DNA from: Cedecea colo
Lineage (GTDB): Bacteria; Pseudomonadota; Gammaproteobacteria; Enterobacterales; Enterobacteriaceae
Direction of reading: 5' to 3'
DNA length: 64,000 bases
Assembly (NCBI RefSeq): GCF_011808225.1
Contig: NZ_SOYS01000003.1
Coordinates: 62,001 to 126,000, forward strand
In this document: piece by piece, positions 9,158 to 18,478 of the stretch
Numbering within the stretch: position 1 is the first letter of the stretch
Layout of the letters: every line of letters begins with the position of its first letter
Program-made: the position numbers and the translations under genes
Notes under the pieces: model-generated
What the model was told of the DNA's origin: nothing
The model's database searches: none
The model's input: the letters and a program-made list of their open reading frames with translations, nothing else

Positions 9158-9359
9158 GATAAAGTTCCTTTTTCGAGGTACGCCACAAAAGGCGGTGAAG
9201 TTACAGATCGTTGCTTACAAAAGCGTGAAGTCTGCCAGAAATAAGGGCGATGAAACCGGAATCGCTTCACAGATAGCGCATCATGACGCAATAGGATATA
9301 AGTAAAACAATAAGTTATTCGCGCGATGCAGCGTGTGGCGACAAACTACGAGGTGGAGA

Positions 9360-10106
9360 ATGTTAGAGCAAATTTGCCAACTGGCGCGGGAGGCGGGAGC
9401 CGCCATCATGCAGGTTTATGAAGGGAAAAAGCCGCTGGAGGCCACCCAAAAACTGGATGACTCGCCGGTGACCGCAGCGGATATTGCAGCCCATACCATC
9501 ATCATCAACGGGCTACAAACTTTAACGCCGGATATCCCCGTACTGTCGGAAGAAGATCCCCAAAGCTGGGAGATCCGTCAGGGTTGGGATCGTTACTGGC
9601 TGGTGGATCCGCTGGATGGCACGAAGGAATTTCTCAAACGTAACGGCGAGTTCACCGTGAACATTGCATTGATTGAGAAAGGTAAAGCCGTGCTGGGCGT
9701 GGTTTACGCACCGGTGCTGAAGATTATGTACAGCGCAGCCGAAGGTAAAGCGTGGAAGGAAGAGTGCGACGTACGAAATCAGATCCACGTGCGTGATGCG
9801 CGCCCTCCGTTGGTCGTTATCAGCCGTTCCCACGCCAGCAGCGACGGCGAACTGAAAGAGTATCTCCAGCAGATGGGCGAACATCAGACTACCGCCATCG
9901 GATCCTCGCTGAAGTTCTGCCTGGTGGCAGACGGCCAGGCGCAGCTTTATCCACGTTTTGGGCCAACTAATATCTGGGATACGGCAGCAGGCCACGCCGT
10001 TGCGGTGGCTGCCGGAGCGCATGTTCATGACTGGCAGGGCAGGCCGCTCGACTATACCCCGCGTGAGTCTTTCTTAAATCCCGGCTTCCGGGTTTCTATT
10101 TACTGA
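9360..10106 (+). CDS. cysQ: 3'(2'),5'-bisphosphate nucleotidase CysQ
   Basis: A 248-residue member of the inositol-monophosphatase fold. It has the metal-binding signatures [17 protein letters not shown] (about 82-93) and [11 protein letters not shown] near the C-terminus. It removes the 3'-phosphate from PAP and PAPS, sulfate-assimilation by-products that would otherwise inhibit other enzymes. It acts at the inner face of the membrane and needs magnesium. The ATG at 9360 follows GGTGGAGA and gives the family N-terminus [13 protein letters not shown]. The last 11 bases overlap the end of the convergent ytfJ. Confidence 0.97.
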   Translation: MLEQICQLAREAGAAIMQVYEGKKPLEATQKLDDSPVTAADIAAHTIIINGLQTLTPDIPVLSEEDPQSWEIRQGWDRYWLVDPLDGTKEFLKRNGEFTVNIALIEKGKAVLGVVYAPVLKIMYSAAEGKAWKEECDVRNQIHVRDARPPLVVISRSHASSDGELKEYLQQMGEHQTTAIGSSLKFCLVADGQAQLYPRFGPTNIWDTAAGHAVAVAAGAHVHDWQGRPLDYTPRESFLNPGFRVSIY

Positions 10107-10653
10107 GCAATTGCTGCAGCAGGTTCATTACCTGCTGCACTTCTGCCTGCGTCAGCGAACCATCTTTGGCGTACCGAATACGTCCTTCTTTATCCAGCAC
10201 CACAATCGCCGAACCGCCGTCTTCCAGCTGCCAGGCTTTTTTCGCTACGCCGTTGCTGTCCACCACAAACTGTGACCACGGATACTGCTTTTTATTGCTT
10301 TCAATGCTGCTGCGCACAAACATGCCGGTTCCGACGATAGCATCGTCAGTATTGACGATTGTCGTAGTCTGGTAGCGATCGTGCGGGAACTTCGCGGCTT
10401 TGATGGCTTCAATCAGCCCGGCATTTTTCTCTTTTGCGCTGGAGCGTCCGGCAATATGTTGCAGCACTCGCACTTTTCCAACGAGTTGCGAGCTATTCCA
10501 GTTTTTATAGCTAAACTTATCGTTACTAAGCATCAGCTCTCCCTTGTCGGCAATGCCAAGCGGAGCGACACGTTGATTTTTCTCAAAATTATGTGCTGAA
10601 GCCAGCAAAGGCAGCAGCAGGGCAGTAAGCGCAAGCGTAGCTCGCAGGGCCAT
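10096..10653 (-). CDS. ytfJ: YtfJ-family exported thioredoxin-fold protein
   Basis: A 185-residue protein with a clear signal peptide (about 1-21, ending LLASA-H), so probably periplasmic. It matches E. coli YtfJ throughout, with segments such as [19 protein letters not shown] and [18 protein letters not shown]. The family is thioredoxin-like but lacks the CXXC redox pair, and its biochemical role is not established. Its 3' end overlaps cysQ by 11 bases; it is divergent from ytfK. Confidence 0.92.
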   Translation of the reverse strand: MALRATLALTALLLPLLASAHNFEKNQRVAPLGIADKGELMLSNDKFSYKNWNSSQLVGKVRVLQHIAGRSSAKEKNAGLIEAIKAAKFPHDRYQTTTIVNTDDAIVGTGMFVRSSIESNKKQYPWSQFVVDSNGVAKKAWQLEDGGSAIVVLDKEGRIRYAKDGSLTQAEVQQVMNLLQQLLSK

Positions 10654-10844
10654 AGTTGACTCCTTGTTTTATACAGAATATTTGCAGCTGATCGGACCAC
10701 CTGGCCCTGACGTTTTAAGCATAAATGCGAAATACGCATCTGTCCCGTAGCTTAAATGCCAGTTTGCGGGCGAACGCACATATCGTCGTTTTTTGAAGGC
10801 TTAAACTAATTTTTAGTCACATTTGAAAAGAATATTCTGAGAAA

Positions 10845-10906
10845 TTGTCATGAAACGGTAAATAAGCTTATGCAAGCTAGGTGTCAGTTTGTATATGGAC
10901 TATAGT
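10845..10906 (+). promoter_or_regulatory. Candidate ytfK control region (Pho-box-like repeat and -10)
   Basis: TTGTCATGAAACGGTAAAT at 10845-10863 resembles a PhoB box (two CTGTCAT-like repeats 11 bases apart). A TATAGT -10 element lies at 10901-10906. E. coli ytfK is reported as PhoB-dependent. The box is about 37 bases from this -10, farther than usual, so either the -10 or the box is uncertain. The rest of the 10654-10991 gap holds no gene I can support. Confidence 0.35.
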
Positions 10907-10991
10907 TTTCGGGCACCAAATTTTTTCGCCTCGTTTTGTCGGACCAAATGTGGAACCGCAGGGGCGTTAACACTGCAGGAGAGAAAAAAGA

Positions 10992-11198
10992 ATGAAAATT
11001 TTCCAACGTTACAACCCCCTTCAGGTGGCGAAGTACGTAAAAATCCTGTTCCGTGGACGGTTGTACATCAAGGACGTTGGCGCTTTTGAATTTGATAAGG
11101 GGAAAATCCTTATCCCAAAAGTGAAAGATAAGCAGCATTTATCTGTTATGTCCGAAGTAAACCGCCAGGTTCTACGCATGCAGGCGGAGATGGCGTAA
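10992..11198 (+). CDS. ytfK: DUF1107 protein YtfK, stringent-response modulator
   Basis: A 68-residue basic protein, nearly identical to E. coli Ytf[20 protein letters not shown] at the start and [17 protein letters not shown] at the end. In E. coli YtfK binds SpoT and shifts it toward (p)ppGpp synthesis under phosphate or fatty-acid starvation. That role is taken from the literature. A purine-rich site (AGGAGAG) precedes the ATG. The start and length are unambiguous. Confidence 0.95.
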   Translation: MKIFQRYNPLQVAKYVKILFRGRLYIKDVGAFEFDKGKILIPKVKDKQHLSVMSEVNRQVLRMQAEMA

Positions 11199-11216
11199 AG
11201 CCTCGAAGCAGTACGA

Positions 11217-11245
11217 AGTAAAAAAACGGCACCTGAGGGTGCCGT
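11217..11245 (-). terminator. Rho-independent terminator of the AllS-like gene
   Basis: The 8-bp stem ACGGCACC/GGTGCCGT with loop TGAG at 11226-11245 has a run of seven T residues on the minus-strand side (AAAAAAA at 11220-11226 on plus). It therefore ends leftward transcription from the LysR gene. It may weakly stop ytfK from the other side. Confidence 0.75.
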
Positions 11246-11253
11246 TGATGTTT

Positions 11254-12192
11254 CTAAGACAACCCAGCGCGCCGGTCAACATATTCCAGGAAGCCGCGTA
11301 TCCCCACATCATTGCGCTGAAATTGCGCGACAATCTCACGTATAACTTTGCCAACGCTGGCTGATTTCCACGCCAGCGATAGCTGTGAAGGCTGGCGGGC
11401 ATGCGCTACTTTTCGGCTAATCAGATGTCCGCTGTCTAGCCATTGTTGGCAGAGATTTTGGGGTAAAAAACCGATCCCTAATCCGCTCAGGTGGCACTCA
11501 AGCTTAGCGCTGATATCTGGCACCTTAATCTCTTTTTGCCCCGGTAACAGCCACGCGATCCGACGCGTCAGCGTGTGGGAAGTATCGTCGATATTAATCG
11601 CAGGGTAGTGGCGCAGGCGGTCTTCGCTAATGGGCAAATCAGTCCTGTGCTGCGCCAGCGGGTGATCGGGAGCGATAACGAATACCCAACTGATCTCGCC
11701 GAGCGGATGCAAAGAGATATTATTTGAAAGGGATTCTGAGCCTGTGACGCCAATCGCCAGATGAAAATCGTCATACAGCAGCGTATCCCACACGCCCATA
11801 TAAACCTGGCGTGAGAGCTGAAACTGGGTGAAGGGGAAGCGCTGATGTAGTCCGGTCAGAAATTTGGCCGCTGCTTCCGGTCGGTAGAGCAGGTTATTGA
11901 CGACAATATTGATCTGGCGTTCGACGCCGGCGTTTATCTGCTGCAGCTCATTGGGCATCGCTTCAACCCAGCTTATCCACTCCCGACACTGTTCCAGTAA
12001 ATGCTCTCCTGCCAGCGTTAGTTTTACGGTACGTGTAGTGCGCATAAAAAGCAGTGTACCTATATGTTCTTCCAGCGATTTAATACGATAGCTGATGGCG
12101 GCGGGCGTTTTGTGCAGCGAGCTGGCTGCCTGAGAAAAGCTACCGGTTTCGGCAACTTTGATAAACGAGCGGATGGTCTCATGGTCAAGCAT
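11254..12192 (-). CDS. LysR-family regulator, AllS-like
   Basis: A 312-residue LysR-type regulator. An N-terminal winged helix (1-60, with ETGSFSQAASSLHKTPAAISYRIKSLEEH) is followed by a periplasmic-binding-like effector domain (about 90-300). Segments such as INIVVNNLLYRPEA, FQLSRQVYMGVWDTLLYDDF and the closing GIRGFLEYV resemble E. coli AllS, the activator of allantoin/ureidoglycolate catabolism, more than other LysR proteins I know. It is the last gene of the leftward cluster, 11 bases after DUF2877. It probably senses the substrate of this cluster and acts at the divergent promoter region near 17.4 kb; the ligand is unknown. Confidence 0.82.
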   Translation of the reverse strand: MLDHETIRSFIKVAETGSFSQAASSLHKTPAAISYRIKSLEEHIGTLLFMRTTRTVKLTLAGEHLLEQCREWISWVEAMPNELQQINAGVERQINIVVNNLLYRPEAAAKFLTGLHQRFPFTQFQLSRQVYMGVWDTLLYDDFHLAIGVTGSESLSNNISLHPLGEISWVFVIAPDHPLAQHRTDLPISEDRLRHYPAINIDDTSHTLTRRIAWLLPGQKEIKVPDISAKLECHLSGLGIGFLPQNLCQQWLDSGHLISRKVAHARQPSQLSLAWKSASVGKVIREIVAQFQRNDVGIRGFLEYVDRRAGLS

Positions 12193-12203
12193 ATCTCTGT
12201 TCC

Positions 12204-12998
12204 TTAAGCGTTATCCTCCAGCCATTCTTGAGCAGTGACAAACCCCAGTAGCGTATCGGCTCCGGAGGTATGACCATGATTCAATAGTGCCCGGGCGGCG
12301 GGTAAAACGCACTGTCCTTTATTCAGCGCATACAGAAGGCGCAATACCTGTGTGGAGAATTGTCCTCTGGCCGCATTATCCAGATAACTGCAACTGACTA
12401 ACGTTGTCAGCGTCATAACCTGGCGGTAAGTCGGTAAAAAAAGATGCTGCCTGAGCTTGTTGCGGTAGCGCGGATGACAATAAAGTGCGGCCAGCGCGCC
12501 GCAAAGCATATCATCGCCGCTTGGTGTCAACCCCGGACCGAGGCCGATCAGGTTGCTCCAGTCGGGTGTATCACCCGCAGACCATTTCGATAAACCACAT
12601 ATTACTCTTTCCAGCACGGGAAATGTCATCCCTTCCGCTATCTGGTTTAACGGCCCCAGTAAGCCGGTCATTTGCGTAAAAGTCCTGACGTCAAGCGGCG
12701 GCAAAGCTCCGACGGGCGCAGCGAAGGTGATCTGCCGTCGATTGCCGATGTTCAGCTTCGCGCCGTGAAGTTTTCCGTGTTCTACCTGCAGAGAAGTAAT
12801 ATCGCGCAGACTGGCAAAATCCCGCTCGCGAATAACCCAGCCAAAAGGGCTGCACCCTTTACCGTAGCGATGCAGCGTAAACAGAACGTCGTGTTCATCA
12901 ATGAAATTGATGGCATGTATAAAGCGGCTATGAAGCCGTAATAAACAACCATTGGTAAACGGAAGGGCACAACCTGCCAGTGCTAAAACGGTATTCAT
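12204..12998 (-). CDS. DUF2877 protein, AllH/YlbF-like carbamoyltransferase subunit
   Basis: A 264-residue cytoplasmic protein with the DUF2877 signature NLIGLGPGLTPSGDDMLCG (about 145-163). The near-C-terminal GHTSGADTLLGF motif is typical of the family. In E. coli the homologous YlbF (AllH) works with FdrA (AllF) and YlbE (AllG) as an oxamate carbamoyltransferase, which phosphorolyses a carbamoyl compound to carbamoyl phosphate. The same three families are consecutive here. The substrate is not proven by the sequence. It lies 64 bases after the DUF1116 gene and 11 bases before the LysR gene. Confidence 0.8.
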   Translation of the reverse strand: MNTVLALAGCALPFTNGCLLRLHSRFIHAINFIDEHDVLFTLHRYGKGCSPFGWVIRERDFASLRDITSLQVEHGKLHGAKLNIGNRRQITFAAPVGALPPLDVRTFTQMTGLLGPLNQIAEGMTFPVLERVICGLSKWSAGDTPDWSNLIGLGPGLTPSGDDMLCGALAALYCHPRYRNKLRQHLFLPTYRQVMTLTTLVSCSYLDNAARGQFSTQVLRLLYALNKGQCVLPAARALLNHGHTSGADTLLGFVTAQEWLEDNA

Positions 12999-13062
12999 TG
13001 TTACCCTCCCGTGAGCTTGTCGGATGGTAAAGCGAAGCTCAACCAGCCTCAGAACCGACCAC

Positions 13063-14325
13063 TCAGGCGTTTATATGATGAGCCAGAGCCAGAGCTTCTA
13101 AAGCCTGTTCAAAACAAGAAAGCGGCGCGCGTACGGTCCCTGCGCCAACCTGGCCGACACCCGCCTCGCAATGAGCAATCCCGGTATTGATAAGCGGCGT
13201 GATCCCGGTCTCTACTACGCGGCGGATATCCAGCCCCAGACATGCCCCTTTGAAGTTCCAGATGGGAATTTGCAGCATCGGGTTATGGTCGAGGTAGATT
13301 TCTGTCATCTCTTCTGAGGTTTCCAGCGCCGCATCCATACCACCTGTGCCAACAAAGCGCGTCACGCCTGGAGCGGCAATCATCGCTGCGCCGCCGATGC
13401 CGAGCGTTTCGGTAATTGCGCTGTCACCGATGTCCGGGTTGGCATCATCCTGGCTGAAACCGGTAAAGAACAGCCCCTGCGGCGTGTTGACCGGTGCGGT
13501 AAACCAGCGATCGCCCAGGCCGCTTACGCGAATGCCAAATTCGCGGCCGTTTCTCGTCATTGCCGTTACAATCGAACCCGCTTTAATCTGGGCGGCCGCA
13601 TCCATCACCGCTTTACTGTAGGCCATTGCCAGATTCAGGAAGAACTGATCGGTAACGCTCAGGAACTGCATCACTTCGCCCAGTTCGGATTTCGGGCGAT
13701 CCAGTTTGACAATATGCGGGGCAAGAGTACGCATCAGCAGAGCCGAGGCGGCGATGTTACGCTGGTGAAATTCATCCCCCATCGTGATGGCCTGGGCCAT
13801 CAGGGCTGTCAAATCGATGCCGCCTTCTATTTTTTGCAGAGCCTCCTGGAGTACCGGCGTGAGGGTATCCCGCATCCAGCGTAGGCGCTGCTGCACATCC
13901 GGACCGTATGCGCCAAAGCGCATAACCTTGCCAATCCCTTCATTGAGGTTGCAGCAGGCGCGGTTGGCATTCACGACGTTTTCTACTTCCAGTACCGGCA
14001 TATGGGCTGAAGTGATACCGCCCATAGGACCGACGGCGCTGACGTGGTGGCAGGGAATAAAGTCAATCTCGCCTGATTCCAGCAGCACTTCTGCTTCTTG
14101 CTCGTTCTGCGCCCAACCTTCAAACAGACAGGCACCGAGGCAGGCTCCGCGCATTGGGCCGGTCATCTGCTGCCAGATAATAGGCGGCCCGGCGTGGAGT
14201 AGTTTTTTCCCTTCGGCCAGGGCCGGAATAGCCTGGTGTGCCAGGCGGACACCAACCCAGTGCGGACGAGCGGCTTTAATACGTTCGATGATTGCCGCGT
14301 TGGCTTCTGAAATAGATGAATACAT
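13063..14325 (-). CDS. DUF1116 protein, AllG/YlbE-like carbamoyltransferase subunit
   Basis: A 420-residue DUF1116-family protein. Family-typical stretches are GPPIIWQQMTGPMRGACLGA (about 47-66), FIPCHHVSAVGPMGGITSAHMP (about 88-109), NEGIGKVMRFGAYGPDV and LGIGGAAMIAAPGVTRFVGTGGM. Homologues are encoded next to FdrA in E. coli (ylbE) and in purine and ureide catabolic clusters, where they form the catalytic complex with FdrA and DUF2877. The start is 13 bases downstream of the fdrA stop, indicating translational coupling. Confidence 0.82.
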   Translation of the reverse strand: MYSSISEANAAIIERIKAARPHWVGVRLAHQAIPALAEGKKLLHAGPPIIWQQMTGPMRGACLGACLFEGWAQNEQEAEVLLESGEIDFIPCHHVSAVGPMGGITSAHMPVLEVENVVNANRACCNLNEGIGKVMRFGAYGPDVQQRLRWMRDTLTPVLQEALQKIEGGIDLTALMAQAITMGDEFHQRNIAASALLMRTLAPHIVKLDRPKSELGEVMQFLSVTDQFFLNLAMAYSKAVMDAAAQIKAGSIVTAMTRNGREFGIRVSGLGDRWFTAPVNTPQGLFFTGFSQDDANPDIGDSAITETLGIGGAAMIAAPGVTRFVGTGGMDAALETSEEMTEIYLDHNPMLQIPIWNFKGACLGLDIRRVVETGITPLINTGIAHCEAGVGQVGAGTVRAPLSCFEQALEALALAHHINA

Positions 14326-14338
14326 GGCTATAGCCCTC

Positions 14339-16006
14339 TTAATGTAATTGTTTTAACAAACTGGCGAGTCTGGCATTGCCGCCGGCCACGGGCGCCCATT
14401 GATAGTGAACAACGGGGGTGCCGGTGCTTTGCAGATCGCTGGCAAAGCTGCGCAGCCCGGCGTTGATAACCTTGACGCCATTGAGTAGCGCTGGTCGCTC
14501 AATGGCTACAGGAGCGGGTCGGCGTGCGGTGAGATGGCTGGCGAGCAGCACCGCTTCCTGGAGCGTGTTCACCACTACGATGTCAGCGTTAAGTAAGGTG
14601 TCCTGCTGGGCAGAACGGCACTGTGGGTCCTGCTCGGTACCGGTTAACGTCGCGATAACCGTTAGCGGGTGTCCGGAATCACGCATCTCGCGAACGTGCC
14701 GTACGGCTTCAACCACAGCGCCAGCCGGATCGCCACAGGCCCCAAAACCCAGCACTACGTCGAGCAGTAGTACGCCCACGTCCGGTTGCTGAACGAGCTT
14801 CTCAATCTCAAGGGAGCGAGTTGTGGGATCGATCATTGGGTGCGGGCGACCGCGGGTATAAACGTCATCTCCCAGGTCAACAATGCGGTGGCCGCAGGCT
14901 TCGAGCATCACGCCGTTCGGATGGTGATTATCCACTTCCACGCCGATTTGTGCGGCGAGCAGCGCGGCCGCTTCTGCCGCGAGCGTTCCGCCAGCGTAGA
15001 GCCCGGCAATACTTTTCCCGCTCAGATCGGGTTGGGTCTCGCTGACTTCCGCGACGCTTGCCAGCGTTACCGCCAGCTGTGCGGCTTCTGTCAGTGAGCT
15101 GGCCAGCCAGACGTTACCCTCCTGGCGCTTCTCAACCTTCGCGCCCAAAAACAGCGCCACTACCGGCTTAGCTATTGCCTGCATAGCGGCAATCACTTTC
15201 TGTCGTACGGCTTCGGCAGGGGGCTTGGAGACAAATGCCAGGACTTTGCTCTGTGCGTCGGCGGCGAGCCAGCTCAGGGCGGTGAGGGCGCTGATGCCGC
15301 CCACTTCGGCGCTTAAATCGCGACCGCCAAGACCAATGGCATGGCTTACGCCGTGGTGGTGTAAAGCAATCTGTGATGCCAGTTCCTGAATGCCAGTACC
15401 CGACGCCCCGATAATTCCGATACTGCCCTTGGGTAACACGTTGGCGAAGGCCAGTGGCGCACTGGCTACCATCGCCGTGCCACAGTCCGGCCCCATAACA
15501 ATCAGCCCGCGCTCCTGCGCCAGTTTTTTCAGGGCGATCTCTTCATCAAGCGGCACGTTATCAGAAAACAGCATCACGTTTTTGCCGCTCAGCAAACCCA
15601 GTTCGGCAACGCCTGCGGCGTATTCCCCTGCTACGGAAATCAGGAGTAAATTGGCGTCCGGCAGCTTGTCCTGCGCACTCTGCCAGCGGCGTGCTTTTTG
15701 TAGCCGTACTCCCTGGCTGGCGGCATGGGTTATTACTTCCAGTTCGGTTTCCAACAGGCTTTTCATTAGCTCAAGAACTTCTGGATTCGGCTGCGCAGTG
15801 CGCACCGCTACACAGATATCGTTCGGCGTCGCCTGTTCGAAATTCGGATGCCAGAAGCCGGTGGTTTCCAGCAAATCCTTATTGGCTGGCGTACCCATCA
15901 TCACCGAAACCTGCTCCACCTCATCACTGGCGCTTAGCCTGCGTGAAACGAGCATCAGGCTGACAGAATCCTGAAAACTTCCTTTTTTAACAAACGCATA
16001 AATCAT
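14339..16006 (-). CDS. fdrA: FdrA-family protein, carbamoyltransferase subunit (AllF-like)
   Basis: A 555-residue protein of the FdrA family, related to succinyl-CoA synthetase alpha chains. The N-terminal CoA-binding-like fold contains IVMGPDCGTAMV and SIGIIGASGTGIQELASQIALHHHGVSHAIGLGGRDLS (described as about residues 170-235). The C-terminal ligase-like part has LLLDVVLGFGACGDPAG. E. coli FdrA was named from multicopy suppression of a dominant ftsH mutation but is now placed in the oxamate carbamoyltransferase of allantoin degradation. A strong site (AGAGGTAAG) precedes the ATG. It is the second gene of the leftward operon, 14 bases after the MFS gene. Confidence 0.88.
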   Translation of the reverse strand: MIYAFVKKGSFQDSVSLMLVSRRLSASDEVEQVSVMMGTPANKDLLETTGFWHPNFEQATPNDICVAVRTAQPNPEVLELMKSLLETELEVITHAASQGVRLQKARRWQSAQDKLPDANLLLISVAGEYAAGVAELGLLSGKNVMLFSDNVPLDEEIALKKLAQERGLIVMGPDCGTAMVASAPLAFANVLPKGSIGIIGASGTGIQELASQIALHHHGVSHAIGLGGRDLSAEVGGISALTALSWLAADAQSKVLAFVSKPPAEAVRQKVIAAMQAIAKPVVALFLGAKVEKRQEGNVWLASSLTEAAQLAVTLASVAEVSETQPDLSGKSIAGLYAGGTLAAEAAALLAAQIGVEVDNHHPNGVMLEACGHRIVDLGDDVYTRGRPHPMIDPTTRSLEIEKLVQQPDVGVLLLDVVLGFGACGDPAGAVVEAVRHVREMRDSGHPLTVIATLTGTEQDPQCRSAQQDTLLNADIVVVNTLQEAVLLASHLTARRPAPVAIERPALLNGVKVINAGLRSFASDLQSTGTPVVHYQWAPVAGGNARLASLLKQLH

Positions 16007-16020
16007 GGTCTTACCTCTGA

Positions 16021-17244
16021 TTATTTCTTCTCTTTCAGGAATAAAATGCCGAACAGACCGACGGCCAGCAACGCGGCGGAAACATAGAAGCTGGAGGCCA
16101 GACTGCCGGTAATATCACGAGCGGCACCGGCAATGATCGGTGCCAGAATGGAGGAGCTCATACCGATAAAGTTGAACAGGCCGAAGGCGGTGCTGTAGTT
16201 ATTCTCGTCTACGCTGTCGGCGACCAGCGCCACCAATACCGGATCCAGCGCCAGTTTGCCCACCAGACCGTAGACGCAGAGCGCGACGATTACACCGGTC
16301 ATGCTCGGCATCCAGATAATCGACAACATGCTGATAATGGCGACAGGAACCAGAATGATGATTAGCGGCTTACGCTTGCCGAGGCGGTCAGAAACCGATG
16401 AGAACAGTAGAGCGCCAGGAATAGAAATCCATGCCACCAGTGAGGAAATAAAGCCGGTTTCACTGCCGGGAATACCGCGCTCGCTTTGCAGGTAATAGGG
16501 CAGCCAGGTAAGGATGACGAAGAAACCGAACAGGCTACAGAACACCATCAGATAAGTTAGCAGCAGGTTGCGGTTTTTCAGCAGATCGCTGAACTTACTC
16601 TTTTTCACAGCCTGTCCGCCAGCGGTAACCGGGACGCGTTTCTTCTCTTTCACAAAGAACCATATCGCCAGGCCTATCAGCACAGAGGGGAAGGCCATGG
16701 CGTAAAACGGCATCCGCCAGCTATAGCCCTGTTCATATACCAGCCAGCTTGAACTCATTAATCCCAGGGCGATACCGAAGGCCATCCCGCTATTAATAAT
16801 CGCGCTACCTAACGAGCGATATTTTTTAGGTATTTGTTCTGAAGAGAGACCGTACTGTGGGCCATAGTAGGTGCCTTCGCCAGCGCCAGTGACCACGCGG
16901 GAAAAGAGCAGCATATACCAGCTTTTTGCCCAGCCGGTAACTGCGGTAAACACGCCAAATAAAATAAATCCGGGGACCAATACTTTTTTCTTACCGATTT
17001 TATCGCCAAGAATACCTGCCGGAACCTGTAATAAAGCATAGGAGAAATAAAATACGGAGTTAAGGATGCCGAGTTGCGTACCGCTTAGCGAAAATTCTTT
17101 TTCTAATTCTCCCATTACCGGATTAAGGATGGTACGGTCGGCATACATAAATATCCAGCCGAGCCAAAAGAGGAATATGGTCACCCACCAGGCGGGGATG
17201 CCATGTTTTTTCGATTCCGCAATAGTGCTTGGGGAGTCAGACAT
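16021..17244 (-). CDS. MFS transporter (anion:cation symporter type) of the fdrA cluster
   Basis: A 407-residue major facilitator with about 12 membrane segments. The N-terminus has FMYADRTILNPVMGELEKEF, typical of the anion:cation symporter branch (GudP, GarP, ExuT, NanT relatives). The loop 2-3 motif GILGDKIGKKK and a loop 8-9 motif SDRLGKRKP are present. It is the promoter-proximal gene of the leftward operon, so it is likely the importer (or less likely exporter) of the carbamoyl compound used by FdrA/DUF1116/DUF2877. An organic anion such as oxamate would suit this family; that is inference. The ATG follows AAGGATT at the usual distance. Confidence 0.82.
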   Translation of the reverse strand: MSDSPSTIAESKKHGIPAWWVTIFLFWLGWIFMYADRTILNPVMGELEKEFSLSGTQLGILNSVFYFSYALLQVPAGILGDKIGKKKVLVPGFILFGVFTAVTGWAKSWYMLLFSRVVTGAGEGTYYGPQYGLSSEQIPKKYRSLGSAIINSGMAFGIALGLMSSSWLVYEQGYSWRMPFYAMAFPSVLIGLAIWFFVKEKKRVPVTAGGQAVKKSKFSDLLKNRNLLLTYLMVFCSLFGFFVILTWLPYYLQSERGIPGSETGFISSLVAWISIPGALLFSSVSDRLGKRKPLIIILVPVAIISMLSIIWMPSMTGVIVALCVYGLVGKLALDPVLVALVADSVDENNYSTAFGLFNFIGMSSSILAPIIAGAARDITGSLASSFYVSAALLAVGLFGILFLKEKK

Positions 17245-17572
17245 AGTAATAATCCTTATAAATTTCCTGTGAAACTGGCGCCAGCGCGATGACTTTCTGT
17301 TGCCACCTTAATCGGGTTAGCGGTGCTTTCTTTTGAGCACTATCACATTTGATCGATTGTTATAATTTTCTATGGAGTGATGAGAAGAATATCGATTTAT
17401 TATAAAAAATATTTAAATAATCCATTATTAAAACCGTTTGTATAAAACTGCCATTTATAATCTCTATTAAGTGGATAACCTTTCTAATAACTAGCCTGTT
17501 ATAACCTTCACATTTTTATTTCTCCCGGTAGGTGATTTTATGACGATTAATTAATTGTCAGTTGAGGAAGAA
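17245..17572. promoter_or_regulatory. AT-rich divergent promoter region, MFS operon / carbamate kinase
   Basis: This 328-base gap separates the MFS operon from the carbamate kinase gene. It is markedly AT-rich, especially 17385-17530. It is the natural place for divergent promoters and for binding of the AllS-like LysR protein. I could not pick out a convincing single operator, and there is no further gene. Confidence 0.5.
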
Positions 17573-18478
17573 ATGAAAAAAATCGTAGTTATTGCTTTAG
17601 GTGGCAACGCCTTATTACAGCGTGGCGAAATAATGTCGGCTGAAAATCAATATAAAAATGTTAGCCTGGTTGCTGAAGTTGTTGCGGTATTGAGCCAGGA
17701 CTACCGGGTGGTGATAGTTCACGGTAACGGCCCGCAGGTCGGGCTGCTGGCGTTGCAAAATCTGGCCTGTGATGTCGCACCTGCTTATCCTCTGGATGTG
17801 CTGGTTGCGGAAACCCAGGGTATGGTCGGCTACATGATTGCCCAGCGTCTCGACCAACAGCCCTGTACGTCGCCGGTCAGCACCTTACTGACGCGCATTG
17901 AAGTTCATGCTGACGACCCGGCGTTTCAGTCGCCAGAAAAGTTCATTGGGCCGGTTTATGCACCGGAAGAAGAGGCCGTGCTGAGGGAGAAATACGGCTG
18001 GCAGTTAAAGGCCGACGGACAGTATCTTCGCCGCGTGGTGGCCTCACCCAGACCGCAGCGGGTCCTGGAACTCAAAGGGATCAAAGCCCTACTGGCGCTG
18101 GAACACGTGGTGGTCTGCGCCGGAGGAGGCGGCATGCCGGTAGTACGTGAGGCCGAAGGATTTAGCGGGGTAGAGGCTGTTATCGACAAAGATCTCACGG
18201 CAGCACGCCTTGCAGTAGAGCTCAATGCCGAACATCTGATGATCCTCACCGACGCTGACGCGGTCTATCAGGCGTGGGGAACGCCACAGGCGAAGGCGTT
18301 GCGAGATGTTACGCCGGAGCAGTTACGCCCGTTCGCCGCGCCGGATGGAGCGATGGGGCCGAAAGCCGAAGCGGTGATTAAGTTTGTTGAACAGACGGGT
18401 AACGTGGCATGGATAGGGGCGTTAAGGGATGCGCCGGAGATTATGGCTGGAAGAAAAGGAACCCGAATTCATCTATAA
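17573..18478 (+). CDS. Carbamate kinase (AllK/YbcF-like)
   Basis: A 301-residue amino-acid-kinase-fold enzyme. It starts MKKIVVIALGGNALLQRGE, with the phosphate-binding GGNALL, then IVHGNGPQVGLLALQN (about 50-65), VVCAGGGGMPV (about 182-192) and a C-terminal GPKAEAVIKFVE stretch. It transfers phosphate from carbamoyl phosphate to ADP, giving ATP, CO2 and ammonia. It resembles E. coli YbcF, the last enzyme of anaerobic allantoin use. GAGGAAG lies 4 bases before the ATG, favouring this start over an in-frame TTG at 17555. Divergent from the FdrA operon, it completes the module. Confidence 0.92.
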   Translation: MKKIVVIALGGNALLQRGEIMSAENQYKNVSLVAEVVAVLSQDYRVVIVHGNGPQVGLLALQNLACDVAPAYPLDVLVAETQGMVGYMIAQRLDQQPCTSPVSTLLTRIEVHADDPAFQSPEKFIGPVYAPEEEAVLREKYGWQLKADGQYLRRVVASPRPQRVLELKGIKALLALEHVVVCAGGGGMPVVREAEGFSGVEAVIDKDLTAARLAVELNAEHLMILTDADAVYQAWGTPQAKALRDVTPEQLRPFAAPDGAMGPKAEAVIKFVEQTGNVAWIGALRDAPEIMAGRKGTRIHL

